Shown here piece by piece: positions 12,420 to 24,084 of a DNA stretch of 64,000 nucleotides; positions within the stretch are counted from its first letter, which is position 1, and each line of letters starts with the position of its first letter. The translations under genes and the position numbers were made by a program. The stretch comes from Isoetes taiwanensis (lineage: Eukaryota > Streptophyta > Lycopodiopsida > Isoetales > Isoetaceae): NCBI GenBank assembly GCA_021234155.1, contig JAJEKV010000638.1, positions 1 to 64,000 of the forward strand. The letters are read 5' to 3'. The notes below the pieces were generated by a model that saw only the letters and a list, made by a program, of their open reading frames with translations, was not told the origin of the DNA and ran no database searches.

Positions 12420-13285
12420 GCACTAGTACAATAGGGCCTAATATCACAAAGTAGTTTAGAATTTCTTACAACAAGTGTCAAGCATTTCTATTTTGCTGCA
12501 TGCAATTTTTTATTCATAAACATGTAAATACTTCAATTTGATACAATGTAACAATGCATGGCAATGGGAGCAAAGATATTTGTACTAGTATAGAATGGCA
12601 GATGAATGCTCTAGATACAAGCATTGTAAGCAAACAGACATATTGCTATTTAGCAGAAACCTGTAAGATACTACAGTTACTATCATCTTCACCAATCTAG
12701 AATGCCATGCATTCTAAATTCAAGTGTTAAAGAGTTTACTAGCAAGAACATCAGAGCACTTACAGTTTGTATTAGTTGATCAAACAAACTCACGAATATT
12801 GCACAATTTATGATTCACGGGATGGCATGATAACAGTGGTTTAATAGCAATCAAACCCTCATCTAATTGAGAGTCAAAAATCTGCTTTAGCACTGTCACA
12901 TAGAATAATGAAGTTAGAGAGACCCAAAATCGAAAATAACATTCCAAGCTGTGATAAGGAGACGTATAACATGCACAAAATGATCACCAAAATGAAGCAA
13001 AGGGAGACCGTCAGAATGATCACCAAAATGAAGCAAAGAGAGACCGTCAGAATGATCTCCTGATGAAGCAAAAGGAACCGCCAAAATGATCGCCAGAACT
13101 AAGCACGGAAGTAAGCAATGAGAGACGTCAAGTTTCATGCATGGCGGGATCACTATTGATTGCGCTCTCCAAAATTAATTACTACGTTGCAATTTGAATT
13201 TTCAACTTTTGAAGTGGAAAGAAAATACTCGATTGAAAAGTACCTATGGTAGTTACTTTTTAGTTTCAAAACATGTAATCTAACA
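12420..13285. other. No gene; contains a minisatellite
   Basis: Apart from the repeat at 12981-13129, nothing recognisable was seen. Open frames over the minisatellite are products of its 36-bp (12-codon) periodicity. Confidence 0.6.
12981..13129 (+). repeat. 36-bp minisatellite, about four units
   Basis: Units begin TGATCACCAAAATGAAGC at 12981 and 13017. More diverged units start at 13053 and 13087. The first two are nearly identical and decay increases rightward. Confidence 0.9.
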
Positions 13286-13289
13286 TGCT

Positions 13290-14726
13290 CATGCCCAAGA
13301 ACATGGGGTGGTGGCCCCGGCCTACCGGGAGGCATACAAGATAAGGCAATTGCTCTATGCGGATGATGTAGACTTGCTATCCCATACGACCCGGGAGTAT
13401 GCGTGACATTTGGGCGGCTCTTAGTGGGTTACGTGACACAACGGGAAATGACGGTGAACCCGCAGAAAACTAAGCTCCGGCAGTCCTCTCCTCGCAAAGA
13501 TGATATCCCGATTTCTATTACGAGAGGGAGTAAGGTGGATGTTGTAAGGACCTTCAAGTATCGGGAATCGACTTTTGCGCTTAGCATGTTATGGGATGAT
13601 GGTGGAAAGACGTCAGCGCGGATGGAAAGCCTCAGATGCTATGCGAGAATAGCTGCTACTGAATAGACCTATGTGATTGGGCACGAGCAATAATTGCTCA
13701 GAGCACTCGCGTTGAATCCGAAAAGATTGTTGTATGGGGTAGAGGTCCGGAAAAAGAATTAGTAAGAACACCGGGATAAGCTAGAGAGGGTGCAAAAGGC
13801 CTTCTTAACATATCCTAGGTATCAAGGACACGGGCCTTATCGATTTTGCTATATGAGACTGGGTTCGCCCCCGCAACATTTTCGCTATCGCAGTACATCT
13901 TACATATTTCCACAAGGTCACCGTGCATGGATGCACAACGCCTTCCCGAGGGCTTTGTTATTGCACAAGAGCCACAACGACCAAGAGGGTATGGGCGGGA
14001 GCACCGCCGTCGGTGGTTATAAACGGGTCTATAGACTACCGCCAGATTGTGTCTATGCCCGATGCCCGTGGACAGTCGCACACTGAATGAGCTTTTGCCA
14101 CTACGGTGGGATGCAACCACGTGCAAAGCCTAAAAAAAAAGCAACTACCACACGCAAAGTTAATCCAACACCGGAACATGGCCCACACCAGTACTTGAAA
14201 GCACATATATCTATGAAGAAACGGAGAGCTATTGCCTCCGAGGAGGGGGCGGTCCCATCATCCGAATTGAAACAGTCGTTGGACTACGATGGAGGGCGAG
14301 AATCCCCCGCATGAGAGAATATGCCGCTGTTGCCACATGCGACGGTGAAGGGAGGATGAGCACCATGCTCGCAAGAGTGTCCGCATATACGCGATATCCC
14401 AGCAACGCGATGTCGATCTTAGATGCCTCGAGGCACCGCTGCAGATCAATTTGCCGGCATCGCCAATGGTTGCACATCTCGTGATCCTACATTTTGCAAG
14501 TCTCTAAGTTAGAGAATCCCTTACGGGACAAAGGATCGGAGAGCCTACTACCAGGTTTTTCCTCCCATGTGGGGGGTTTTTCATCCCAAAGAGTAGGGAC
14601 ACATTGTATAGTAGCATTTGTCTTTTTGGTGTGGTTTTATCGCTTTGTGTATCTTTGCATGTACCGCCTCATAGGTCAAGTTTTGGCCTCCGGGACGTTA
14701 AAATATACTTCCTTCCTTCCTTCCTT
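13290..14726 (+). mobile_element. LINE 3' half: RT motif C onward, C-terminal region, CTTC tail
   Basis: The frame at 13316-13400 gives IRQLLYADDVDLLSHTTREY, with the YADD catalytic box at 13356-13367. The open frame 13403-13666 continues with MTVNPQKTKLR, TFKYRESTF and TSARMESLRCYARIAATE, the thumb-like region of this RT type. A poorly conserved C-terminal stretch (13.8-14.5 kb) includes a Cys/His-rich piece near 14.32 kb. The 3' untranslated region ends ACGTTAAAATATAC followed by (CTTC)n. Frameshifts are present. No motif A or B lies upstream here; those motifs are at 1-542 on the same strand. Confidence 0.8.
14708..14726 (+). repeat. (CTTC)n LINE 3' tail
   Basis: About five CTTC units directly follow AAAATATA. 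The same tail type ends the SINE at 17.39 kb and the retroposon at 24.39 kb. Confidence 0.9.
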
Positions 14727-14729
14727 AAT

Positions 14730-16235
14730 CCATGGCATGCTGATTTATATTGTTCTCCAGCTATGTTGATTTATCCCTCAAGAAAGGCAAGTTCGGTGGT
14801 AGCAAAGGCTCCATCTTAGCTCCATGTTACGCACCAAATTCTCTTATTCTTCTCGTTTTTTTTTTTCTTTCTTTTTGCAGATCCATTTGTGTAAATATAC
14901 AGAATAAATCTCAACAATGAGTGGCCAATTCACTGGAGTTGTAGGCAATAATACGAAGGATATGCAACATAGCCTCTATGTGTAATCAAGGGGTTGAACA
15001 ATCTATCTCAGTAAGTTGGTTATGGGCACGTAAACATACCGCTATTCCATCCATCTATGATTCTAAAGTTAGTATTGCTCTAATTGTGATGTCAAATATA
15101 TTGTTGTGTGCTCCTTATTTGGTTGTTTAGATTGTTTCCTAGCTCATTTGTCCGTGATCCGCTAAGGTATTATCAAAGATACTAGCAAACAGTTGTCTTT
15201 TTGTCTATACTCACATTATATCTTGATGACTCCATCCCCGCCATGTAATGAAAAGGACATATTTTGTCAATCGATTTGGATGAAGATTTTGGCCACTATC
15301 TCGTGAACTTCCTACACAAGTTTAAACCTCGATTTTGCAAAGGTTCATATTATATTTGCATTGTAAATATATAATATTGCATATCTTGAAATCCTGCACC
15401 ACCATCTGAGGCCCTCACATAGCATGGTAGAGCATCGTGGTTCGCCTTCAATATGGTTCATCTTCAATGGATTCATCCGTGCAACACTTTTATTCACCCA
15501 AGATTTTTTATTTCCATTCTTGAAGGCGACCTCCACTCTCCATGTTATCGATTTTGCGGGGCTTCAAAATGGTGAATCGAGTTTGTTTCTCTTCCTATCT
15601 TTGAATTTTTCTTTTTCCCACTAAATCATGTAGCAAGGAATATTGTGGTGGAGATTCCCATTCTGCGTTTTTTATTTCTGTGAGGTCTTGCGTATGTGAT
15701 TGAAGAGGTCAAGAAGCACCAAAGAATAACCTAATTAGGTATCCGGCAAGCAAGTTAGAACTTATTGCTACATCACAAGGGTTTTGGTTTACTCCATCAT
15801 TCGAGGATCTTTTATGTCAAAGTTCCAGAGAATATTGTAGCCAACACATTCCAATTGCTCTTTTTTGTACCGTTTGGCTTAACCGCCAAATTAATGGTTT
15901 CTTGTAGAGTTGCAATGGCCTATGGCGTAAGATTGGTGTTTGTGAGATTTCTTTCTAATGTTCCCAAATTGTGGAAGAGACTTGCAACAACATATTCCTC
16001 GGATCCGGATAATACTAGTTCAATTCCTTATTTCTATTGCTCGTTCATAGGATTGGTTGTTCTTACATTCTAGACCTTTCAATTTTCTTCGACATATGTT
16101 TTCCTCGCATTTGTGTCATGGTTGCCATAATATTTTACGTGGCATTTGCTCATTTGATATTTAGTAATTAATATTTAGGCCCATAACATTTTACGACATT
16201 TTTAGTTAGTTAGGGGCGAGAAGGGCCCAAAATTT
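14730..16235. other. No recognisable gene
   Basis: A 102-codon frame at 15765-16073 and a 63-codon minus frame at 15345-15536 are open, but neither resembles a known family. Poly-T runs at about 14860 are the only other notable feature. Confidence 0.5.
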
Positions 16236-16240
16236 TTTTA

Positions 16241-16702
16241 ATATAACAATCAACACACAACCTGCCATTAATATTATTAACACAAAACATTGCATTTAAC
16301 ACATTTTAATTAAAATCCCCTTAACCCCCTTTGGTTTGGGTGCATATTCACTGTGGGGTTACGTAGGGCGGCCGAGCTCCAAAATATATTTACAATACAT
16401 GTACAAAATTAACACCATTAAGTACATTCTCTCAAACCTTATAGTATTTTGCAAACCTTAATATACAGTATACAAAAACTTGTACATGCATACCCCACAA
16501 ACGAGGATCGCTATGTACGGTCCATATCTTGGAATAAAGGGCAAATATGCCCATCCGACAGCTCTCGTTGCCCGGAGTAACCCCCCGTGTGAATATGCAC
16601 CCAAACCAAAGGGGGTTTAAGGGGGATTTTAATTAAAATGTGTTAAATGCAATGTTTTGTGTTAATAATATTAATGGCAGTTGTGTGTTGATTGTCAATA
16701 TA
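16241..16702. mobile_element. Foldback/MITE-like element with about 120-bp terminal inverted repeats
   Basis: The left arm (16241 to about 16362) and the right arm (about 16580-16702) are near-perfect reverse complements. Both contain CAATCAACACACAAC, TTAATATTATTAACACAAAA and CCCTTTGGTTTGGGTGCATA in the same order. The unpaired centre of about 215 bp is AT-rich and noncoding. No transposase is encoded, so it would depend on an outside enzyme. TA steps occur at both ends but I could not fix a target-site duplication. Confidence 0.85.
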
Positions 16703-16704
16703 CC

Positions 16705-17155
16705 ATGTCAATATACTAAAGAATATAGATGTGATCAAATATCAGTCTACTAAACTGGACATACTAAACAATAGTACATATCATATAGTTTAAGTTGTTA
16801 CAAAAACCAATTAAGTTTTCCATGTTCCAGTACCATGTCACAAAACAATGTTAGCTTACCACCTTAGAAAAATATGTTGATGAACTATATTAGATAACTA
16901 GACATGGTTTGTAAACTTTTGAACCCACTAACATGTACCGATTTATGGGTTTAGTTTTCACCAACAAACCATGGAAAAAAAATCATATTGATTCAATTTT
17001 GGGGGCCTTGTGAATCTGTTTGATTTCAATTTGAGAATATCTTTCTATTCATAAATTCTTGAATTTATATCATAAACTTTGAAGATAAAAAAAGTTTCAT
17101 AACTCTTATGTTCAAAAAAATGGGACAAGAAATCTCTATTTTTTATTGTTTTATT
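16705..17155. other. AT-rich spacer, nothing recognised
   Basis: The sequence contains poly-A and poly-T runs and no supported feature. Confidence 0.6.
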
Positions 17156-17159
17156 CTTA

Positions 17160-17388
17160 TCGTGTTGGTCTAGTGGTTAGTCCACTCGTCTAGCACATTG
17201 AGGTCTCGTGTTCGAACCTCACTAGGATCTTGGCATCTTAGGACCTTTGGCCCCTGGTATCCTTGTAGGGGGCGGTGCTCCTTGAAGGGGGATTGCAAGA
17301 ACATGCCATGTGCCGTCGTATGTCCTAAGGGATGCTGGCTAGTGCTACGACGCAAAAATACACCTTCCTTCCTTCCTTCCTTCCTTCT
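17160..17388 (+). mobile_element. tRNA-derived SINE with (CTTC)n tail
   Basis: The 5' end carries an RNA polymerase III A box (TGGTCTAGTGG, 17166-17176) and B box (GTTCGAACC, 17210-17218) at tRNA-like spacing. An unrelated body follows, ending ACGACGCAAAAATACAC and then six CTTC units (17363-17388). A real tRNA is unlikely because no acceptor stem closes downstream of the B box. The tail matches the LINE 3' end at 14.7 kb. Confidence 0.85.
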
Positions 17389-17389
17389 T

Positions 17390-18675
17390 ATCATATGTAG
17401 AGGTTTAGTGCATACAAAGCATGACAACAAGTACTTAGGCGGTGCTAGCTCTAATGATACTCTTATTACTCTCATATGGTGATACTCTTATTACTCTCAT
17501 ATGGTCATTGCAGCTTTCCATTTTGTGTTAGTCTAAATATTTTGAGTGTCTAGCCTTCTGTGACCAACTTCTACAACTTCCTAAATTATTGATTCGATCT
17601 ACTACCCTTTTAAGTTCTTAAGCTTATAACTCTTGTGTGGATTGATGGATTGGAGAACCCTTCCATCCTTTGTGAATTTCCTAATCCCCCATAAGCCCTT
17701 TTTTTTTAAGCCTAGCTTTCCTTGGATTTGTGAATGGCTAAATTATTTTTCCTTAAACCTTCCCTATTCCAAAATTCAGGTCTTTCTTAGAGATTCTCTT
17801 GTTCAAAGATAGCCAGGTTGGTAGTGAGCTTTACTCTTAAGGGGTGGTATTGTACTTAGTTTATATATTCCTTGATGTTTATTTTGTAGATAAGCTTGGA
17901 GTTTACACATTAGTATCAAATTGGTACCATAGAGCATGATTCCGATCTCTTCAGAAACCTGTGGATGAAGTTTGAATTCTTGCTAGAAATTTTAATTAAG
18001 TAGAGTTTAGAATTGAAGACCTAAGTAGCTAGAAAAGAAGATCTGAGTTTTTGTTAGAAACTTGTAGCACAAATCTGATGCATTCAATCAATTTCTTATG
18101 TACATAATCTACAGTGGCATTCTAGGGTTTAAATTATATGTATTAATGCGTAGAACGCAGGTTGTATCTATTTGTTGGCATGGATTTTCAATAAAGTTTG
18201 TCGTCCCTCAACAACAACAAAGATCACATTTGCTAGATTTAGAACTCCAATTTGCCTTGCATTTATGTAAACATCCAAAGGACAATACACCACAAAAAGC
18301 GAATCCTCCTACAAAATATTCTTATAGTATCTCTTACACCATACAAAGAATATTCAAGGCTTTTCGTCAATGGTCCAAAGAGTAGTATGTTGTGTCTTGT
18401 TGCATGTCATCAATCTATTCAAAAATGGCCCGAGTCTACATATAAATATAATAATATTTATTTTAGTGTTTTTATCAAGCGACCCCATCACATATGACAT
18501 TGGAATGACTTTTGCTTGTCCCATATTTATAAGCCATTGAAAAAGTCATCTTTCTATATACCTAAGCAACAGAAGAAGGAAGGCCACACGGAAGCCCTTG
18601 TTGGAGAATGGTTCAAATCATGCTATAGAAAAAAGGCGTAAATAAACCTGCAGAGAAGGGGCCAAGTCATAATTG
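17390..18675. other. No gene; one 25-bp tandem duplication
   Basis: The unit GATACTCTTATTACTCTC occurs twice in tandem at 17456-17504. Open frames near 18.1-18.5 kb match nothing that I recognise. Confidence 0.55.
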
Positions 18676-18680
18676 TTACT

Positions 18681-18690
18681 CTATAAAAGG
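18681..18690 (+). promoter_or_regulatory. TATA box of the germin-like pseudogene
   Basis: CTATAAAAGG lies about 70 bases before the germin-like ATG at 18756, with an A/C-rich leader between. This is a normal plant core-promoter layout and suggests the copy arose by DNA-level duplication, since processed copies lack promoters. Confidence 0.7.
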
Positions 18691-18755
18691 TTGAATGGAA
18701 GAGAACAAATTACAAAACCAAGGAAGCACTCTTCTCTCCGACTCAGCGAAACAAA

Positions 18756-19512
18756 ATGGCCGCTACTATGGCATATGGGCTCATGGCAATCTTAATTGTC
18801 TCAATGTATAATCTAGTCTTGGCTGCAGACGAAGATCCACTACAGGATTTTTGCGTTGGAAACCAGGTAGTATCAGGTAAGAACAGGCTGTGCAAAAGCA
18901 GATTGGATATGTCTAATTTCACTCCAAAGTCCAGATTAAGTACATAAAATGCTAAATTTGTGTTTGATTTGGTTGTGTGTGGGCAGTAATACCAGCATCA
19001 ATCCGGTGACATGCAAGGATCCAAAGACAAGTGGTAGGTCCCGATTTCCTCTCCACCAAGCTACTAAATGTGGGAGTGGTGGGAGGTTTGGATCAATGGT
19101 AACAAATTGGCAAATGTACGTACATTTCCGTGCCTCAACACACAAGGGATCTCGTTAGCACGGACTTCAACAAAGGAGGCATAAACCCGGCTACATATCC
19201 ACCCAAGAGCAATCGAGATTCGCTTTGTAGTACAAGGCAACCCGAAGGCCGGATTTGTGACTACCGCCAACAAGCTCTTCTCGCAACGCTTGATCCAAGG
19301 GATGTGTTTGTGTTTCCAAGAGGCCTCATCCATTTCAGTGGTATGTGGGCGATCAGAATGCAACCGCTTATCGCCGCTTCTTAGTAGCCAATTGCTAGAG
19401 AACTCGCAGGTCGCACTCGCCATTTTTGAGCCAACCCTCCCATTTCCTCTCGATGTTTGGTACCGTGATTTGCCTTTGTGCGACAAAGCAAGTCGCCACC
19501 CTTCGTGCTAAC
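18756..19512 (+). pseudogene. Germin-like protein (cupin) pseudogene
   Basis: Germin-like proteins are secreted, manganese-binding cupins of the cell wall, often with oxalate oxidase or superoxide dismutase activity. The frame starts MAATMAYGLMAILIVSMYN, a signal peptide, then DEDPLQDFCVGNQVVSG, the family N-terminus. It is then broken by stops and frameshifts. Later blocks are TFPCLNTQGISLARTDFNKG (19110-19170), RAIEIRFVVQGNPKAGFVTT (about 19205-19265), DVFVFPRGLIHF (19301-19336) and QWYVGDQNATAYRRFLVANC. The cupin-1 histidine box is degraded (ATYPPK instead of a HTHP-like sequence), so metal binding would be lost. At least three frameshifts plus this ligand loss mark it as a pseudogene. Total length is close to the usual 210-220 residues. 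Confidence 0.9.
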
Positions 19513-19514
19513 TT

Positions 19515-22010
19515 CACCTCTTGAACTATTACCTTGTCTTGTGATTCCCGGTGAATCCATTTACGTATGTAACGTGATAATAAATCAATCTCCATCTTAA
19601 TAAATGTAATCCATATTTCATCCTTAATGTATAGATAATCCACCTTTGTATGCTTGACTAGTGCAATTCCTTCTATAATACTTAAGCATGCCCACATCCC
19701 CATATGATGCCCATCCGGGTTCAACACATAACGATAGCATACCTTAGGCCCATAACAAAAACAAAATTTAAAAATCTCAACATTCCGGTGTTTAACAAGT
19801 TACTTTAGTTGTAATTTTCTGCGCTTTAATTTTTGTTAACAACAACGCTTGTTGCAAAGGAAAATTTTAAATAGAAGAATTAAGCAAGAATTTTAAACAC
19901 TCTAAATGCAAGATGATAGTTAGGACCTAGTACAATTGTTCGACTTTGCAATCACAAGGAAGAAAAAAAAAAAAGATAATCCATTTCTTGAACTCAAAAG
20001 TATAGTTTGATTAGGCTTTTGGGCATCCGTGAGTGAAAAATTATCGAGTAATAGAGAAGTCGGCCAATGAGTAAACGTTTGCTTTAAAGAGAAACTGAAA
20101 AATTACTCTTGAATTTCAATTGCCACATGAAATAAACATTGTCTAGAAACATTTCTTGTAACTTATTCTCAGAATAACAAATGTTAAATGCGGCCAATAG
20201 CAACAACAATACCGCCGCTACTATCGCCATCGCCGCCGACGCAACCTAATTTAACTTGTCAACACATGAACTCTTCAAACCCACTCAAGCTCTACTTCAT
20301 CAAAAGCTTTGTATGTATAAGTATGTAGATTTTGTATAAGTCATCTTCTCTGAAGTTTAGTTCAAAAGAGAAGTATGATAAGGCGTAATTCATCTACTTG
20401 CATGCTAGCTTGAAACATTCTTCAAGTAAGCCCGATAGTCATCCGCTCAAACCGCTAAATTTTACATTGATATATGCATCAGTCGCAAGGCCCCCCAAAA
20501 ATTAATTGTCATTAGTTTTTAACAATAGTTTTGCATAAAACCACTATAATAAAGTAATGTTACTAAGTGGGTTAATGTGTTGAATAATCATAATTAGTTA
20601 CACAATGTGGTTTTTGTCATAGTTTATTGTTCTACTTTGTTACTATTGTTCACCACCATGGTGTTTATTGCTAGTTCAGTATGTTCAGTTTTTTACCATA
20701 TTTTAAATAGTGCTTTTATTGCTATGTTTTAAATCAAGAGTCCAGCTTAATAACTTAGGGCATAAACCATTAGCAATTGTAATGAAGTTAACCGTGATCC
20801 TTTTTATGAACCATGGTTGTTCTATACAAGAGAATGCTTCAAGTTTTATAAGAAAAGGTGCACTAACTATTAATGGTTTTCCATCAAAATATTGAATGGC
20901 AACTTATTTGGTAGTATGACAAATCATTGGTGTTTTTAGATAATGCAATTTATGGGTTACTAAATATAATAAGGAGTATGTAAATTGAGAAGCATTGCCA
21001 TTTAGAATGGAATGTGATAAGCTTATCTATCAATGTTCATAGTTTGTCCATTAATTCTTGAACTTTTTATTGGATACTTGGTAGTGGTTTATACAAAAAA
21101 AAAAAAAAAAGAAGCATGTTTACATTAAAAATGATAAATAATTTCTTACAAAACCATTTAGCAAATTGGTGCATAAAGAGATTATCTGGTCTAGTTAATA
21201 TTGTAATGTTTAGCAAAACATATAGGGATTTGAACCCTGGTGTTCCAGCTCGTATTAAAACTTTGAATTTTCCAAATAGATAACATTGCTCTACAAATTA
21301 AACAACAAGATTGAAGAAGAATATTAACTTGACACAAGATCCTTTCGCAAAATGAAATGTCATGTTGTTTTATTTGCCACAAGACTTCAACATGAAATTC
21401 TAAATTGCAAAAATGAGTGACAAGAATATGAGTAGAACACCTTCAATTTTGCCCCGCTTTTCTTCGAACACTACAAATTTGGGATTTTGTCTTATGATAT
21501 AAAAAAGAACAATTTGCATGTTCGATTACGCATTTGCAATCATAATAAAAGCGAAAATCATAGCAAAAAATGCATGTGTATATCAATACATCCATAAACA
21601 CCGAATTTCTGCAAGCTACATTTATACAACACAAATAATATGACATAGGGAGAGAATAGCAAGTGAAATTAATTCATCATGCAAAAAAACAACTTAATAA
21701 ACATACATTAATGATTAATTGACGTTTGGAATAGTCCCGTACCTTGGATAGCAAGTCTTTAAAAATTTGATTCTTGTGGTGACAACTAGCTCATTCTTCT
21801 AGTAAACAATGAAGATGAATCAATCATGAAAGGCAAGGGCAAAAAAGGTGCAATACATGAAGAATACCTTAGATCTCAGATTAACAGAAAGCTTGCAATT
21901 AATGCTCCGTGGATGTGACATAAAAATACCTTCACCAACATGTTGGGTAATCTACTTTGAATCAGGTTTCTGTATTTCCACCTTCAATCTCTACTAAATA
22001 ATGACCTATG
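19515..22010. other. Long AT-rich stretch without recognisable gene
   Basis: Homopolymer A runs occur at about 19966 and 21094. Small frames on both strands lack family features. The 110-codon minus frame that ends inside the germin relic (19395-19727) is largely its antisense. Confidence 0.55.
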
Positions 22011-22015
22011 CGAGG

Positions 22016-22123
22016 GAACTTCCTCCACAGTTGGGAATGATGCTCAAGAAGCTTGTTGCCTTATATCTTAGCAACAACTATCTGATTGGGATAAAACCAA
22101 AAACATTAGGAAATGCAACATAG
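22016..22123 (+). pseudogene. Leucine-rich repeat fragment
   Basis: The frame reads ELPPQLGMMLKKLVALYLSN, then NYLIGIKPKTLGNAT and a stop. This is about one and a half plant extracellular LRRs of the receptor-kinase type (L..L.LSNN.L.G). Only this scrap is left. Its orientation is opposite to the neighbouring LRR fragment, so the locus is rearranged. Confidence 0.65.
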
Positions 22124-22489
22124 TGGTAAAAATAAATACAGCATCCTTAGAGATATTTTACTCGATCACGGATCTTTGATTCTAGCCACAATAATTTGGA
22201 GTAGATTTGGATCGCCTTTTTTGAGAGCCCAAATGATCTGAGGGCATCCGTCACTTGATAAGATCCCTCTAAAAATATTACAAGAGTTGGATTAGTAACT
22301 AAAATGTGAGATTGAAAGAATGCATACATAGACTTGATATTTGCATTTTTGCTTGAAGTACATTTGCGTTGAGTGGTTGCGTGAACTCGATCATCTCGTC
22401 TAACAGCTCTCTTTCTGGTAGAATACTCAAGGAACTTTTGAGCATGAAGAACCTCCAAGCAGATGATCATGTTTACACCCAGTGACTAA

Positions 22490-22775
22490 TACGCTCTTTG
22501 TGAAATATAGGTGGAAGTTCATAGAACAAGATCCAATACCGCAACTTGGTACAATTTATAAGCCAATTGAGAATATGCCCTATCAGATTAGAATTACCAA
22601 TAGCAAAAAGCTGGAGATTGAAAAAACCTCTAGAATTTTTGGGAGAGTGTTCAGTAAAAATATTCGTTCATAACACCAAAGCTACTAGATTCAAGCACTT
22701 AGCTAGTTTCGAAGGTAAAATCTTACCCATTAGGCTGTTGCCATATAGTGAAAGAGCCGCAGACTTTTGAGGCTT
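22490..22775 (-). pseudogene. Leucine-rich repeat receptor fragment
   Basis: Read leftward with one stop and a frameshift, it gives NSLMGKILPSKLAKCLNLVA, then FTEHSPKN, NLQLFAIGNSNLIGHILNWL and INCTKL. This follows the plant LRR-RLK spacing NSL.G.+P..+..C.NL..L. About three repeats are visible. No kinase domain is found nearby. Confidence 0.65.
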
Positions 22776-22779
22776 GCAT

Positions 22780-24080
22780 CATCAACAAAAGTAAAAGATA
22801 CCAAATAGTTCTACCCGGCTCTCCCGCAATTACTTCAAAAGTAAGGCATTGATATATACATCTCTTAGTGGAAGCAAAAAAATGAAAACCTATAGGAATC
22901 TAGCTTTCCACAAACAACATAATAACAAACCAATAAATGTTTGAAACCGAAGAAAATAGAGAAGATGGGGATTGTCTACCATATCGCTAGCACTAAGAAA
23001 ATCCACCATCGCGCTGGTCGTTGCCCTTAAACAATCTTTCATTGCCATGCTATGCCGAGGGCTTGATTCCATCGTCTTCTAAATTTTTCTGCTTAGGATA
23101 TATTGTTGAATTTTAGATAAATAAATCTAATATAGAAGAAAATCTTTGGATACCAAAGCCCATGACAACATGCCATGTGGCATCAGGTTTTTTTACTGGA
23201 TGTTAAGTTAACCTAAATTTCTCAATGATGATTACAACCACAGACGAATCTCACAGCAACAATTACGGCCTCTTCTTTATTCTTACCTCGCATTCTACTT
23301 GTTTTTGGTTGCATTTTGCATTATTTCAATCATCGGAATAGCCTTTTACCTTATATTCACGTTTCAAGAAACACCATGAGTCTTTAATTTTGGGGTGTCA
23401 ACATTATCATAATGTTTCTACTTGGAATTCAAGCCCCGGATGTTTCTTGTATAAAGTGTAAGACAACTAGGAAATGATTCCCATAGGCAGGGACTGGTGT
23501 TAGCCAGGAGCTGCAAGTCAGTGAATCACTAACCATTTGACTTACCCTTACAATATCATAGTTAAGGAGTAAGTTTGAGCTCACGGCTCATGGCTATAGT
23601 GCTATGGTCTCGTTTCCATTTTGCCTTTCATGACCGTGGCAAAACCGATTTGTCATTTGCGGCTATGTGTGTTGTTCTTAAAGCTGCATGCGGTGAACAA
23701 AACAAAACATCAAATAGATGTTCTTAAACTTCGTACATGGTCGAACAAAGCGGCAACACAAAATTACGTGTTTTTGTAACCGGATGAACAGGTAACCAGG
23801 AACCTTCATACCCGATTAGGATTCGGGGATATTGGCCATGCCACATGGCAGCAGGAAAATACTACCACCAGAGGAAATCACGACCCAACCATGATACTTA
23901 TACGGTAAGTCGAAGGCATTGAACAAGTCAAACATGATAAGGAGAATAATTGTTGAAGATATGACTCATTATGATAATGTTAGGGGTATATATGGATGCC
24001 TAGTGTATTAGTTGGATCCGGGGGCCGGATATCGTTCCCTTAAGCATTTGGACTTACCCTACATTTCTTCGATGAACACA
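22780..24080. other. No recognisable gene
   Basis: A 60-codon minus frame (22890-23072) adjoins the LRR relic and could be part of it, but shows no LRR spacing. The rest is noncoding as far as I can see. Confidence 0.5.
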
Positions 24081-24084
24081 ATCA

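Noticed and set aside
12874-13153. Hydrophobic minus-strand frames with internal repeats
   Set aside because: They are translations of the 36-bp minisatellite.
17160-17232. Possible tRNA gene
   Set aside because: A and B boxes are good, but the ends do not close an acceptor stem and the unit continues into a SINE body with a CTTC tail.
19395-19727. 110-codon minus-strand open frame
   Set aside because: About a third is antisense to the germin-like relic and the rest shows no family resemblance.
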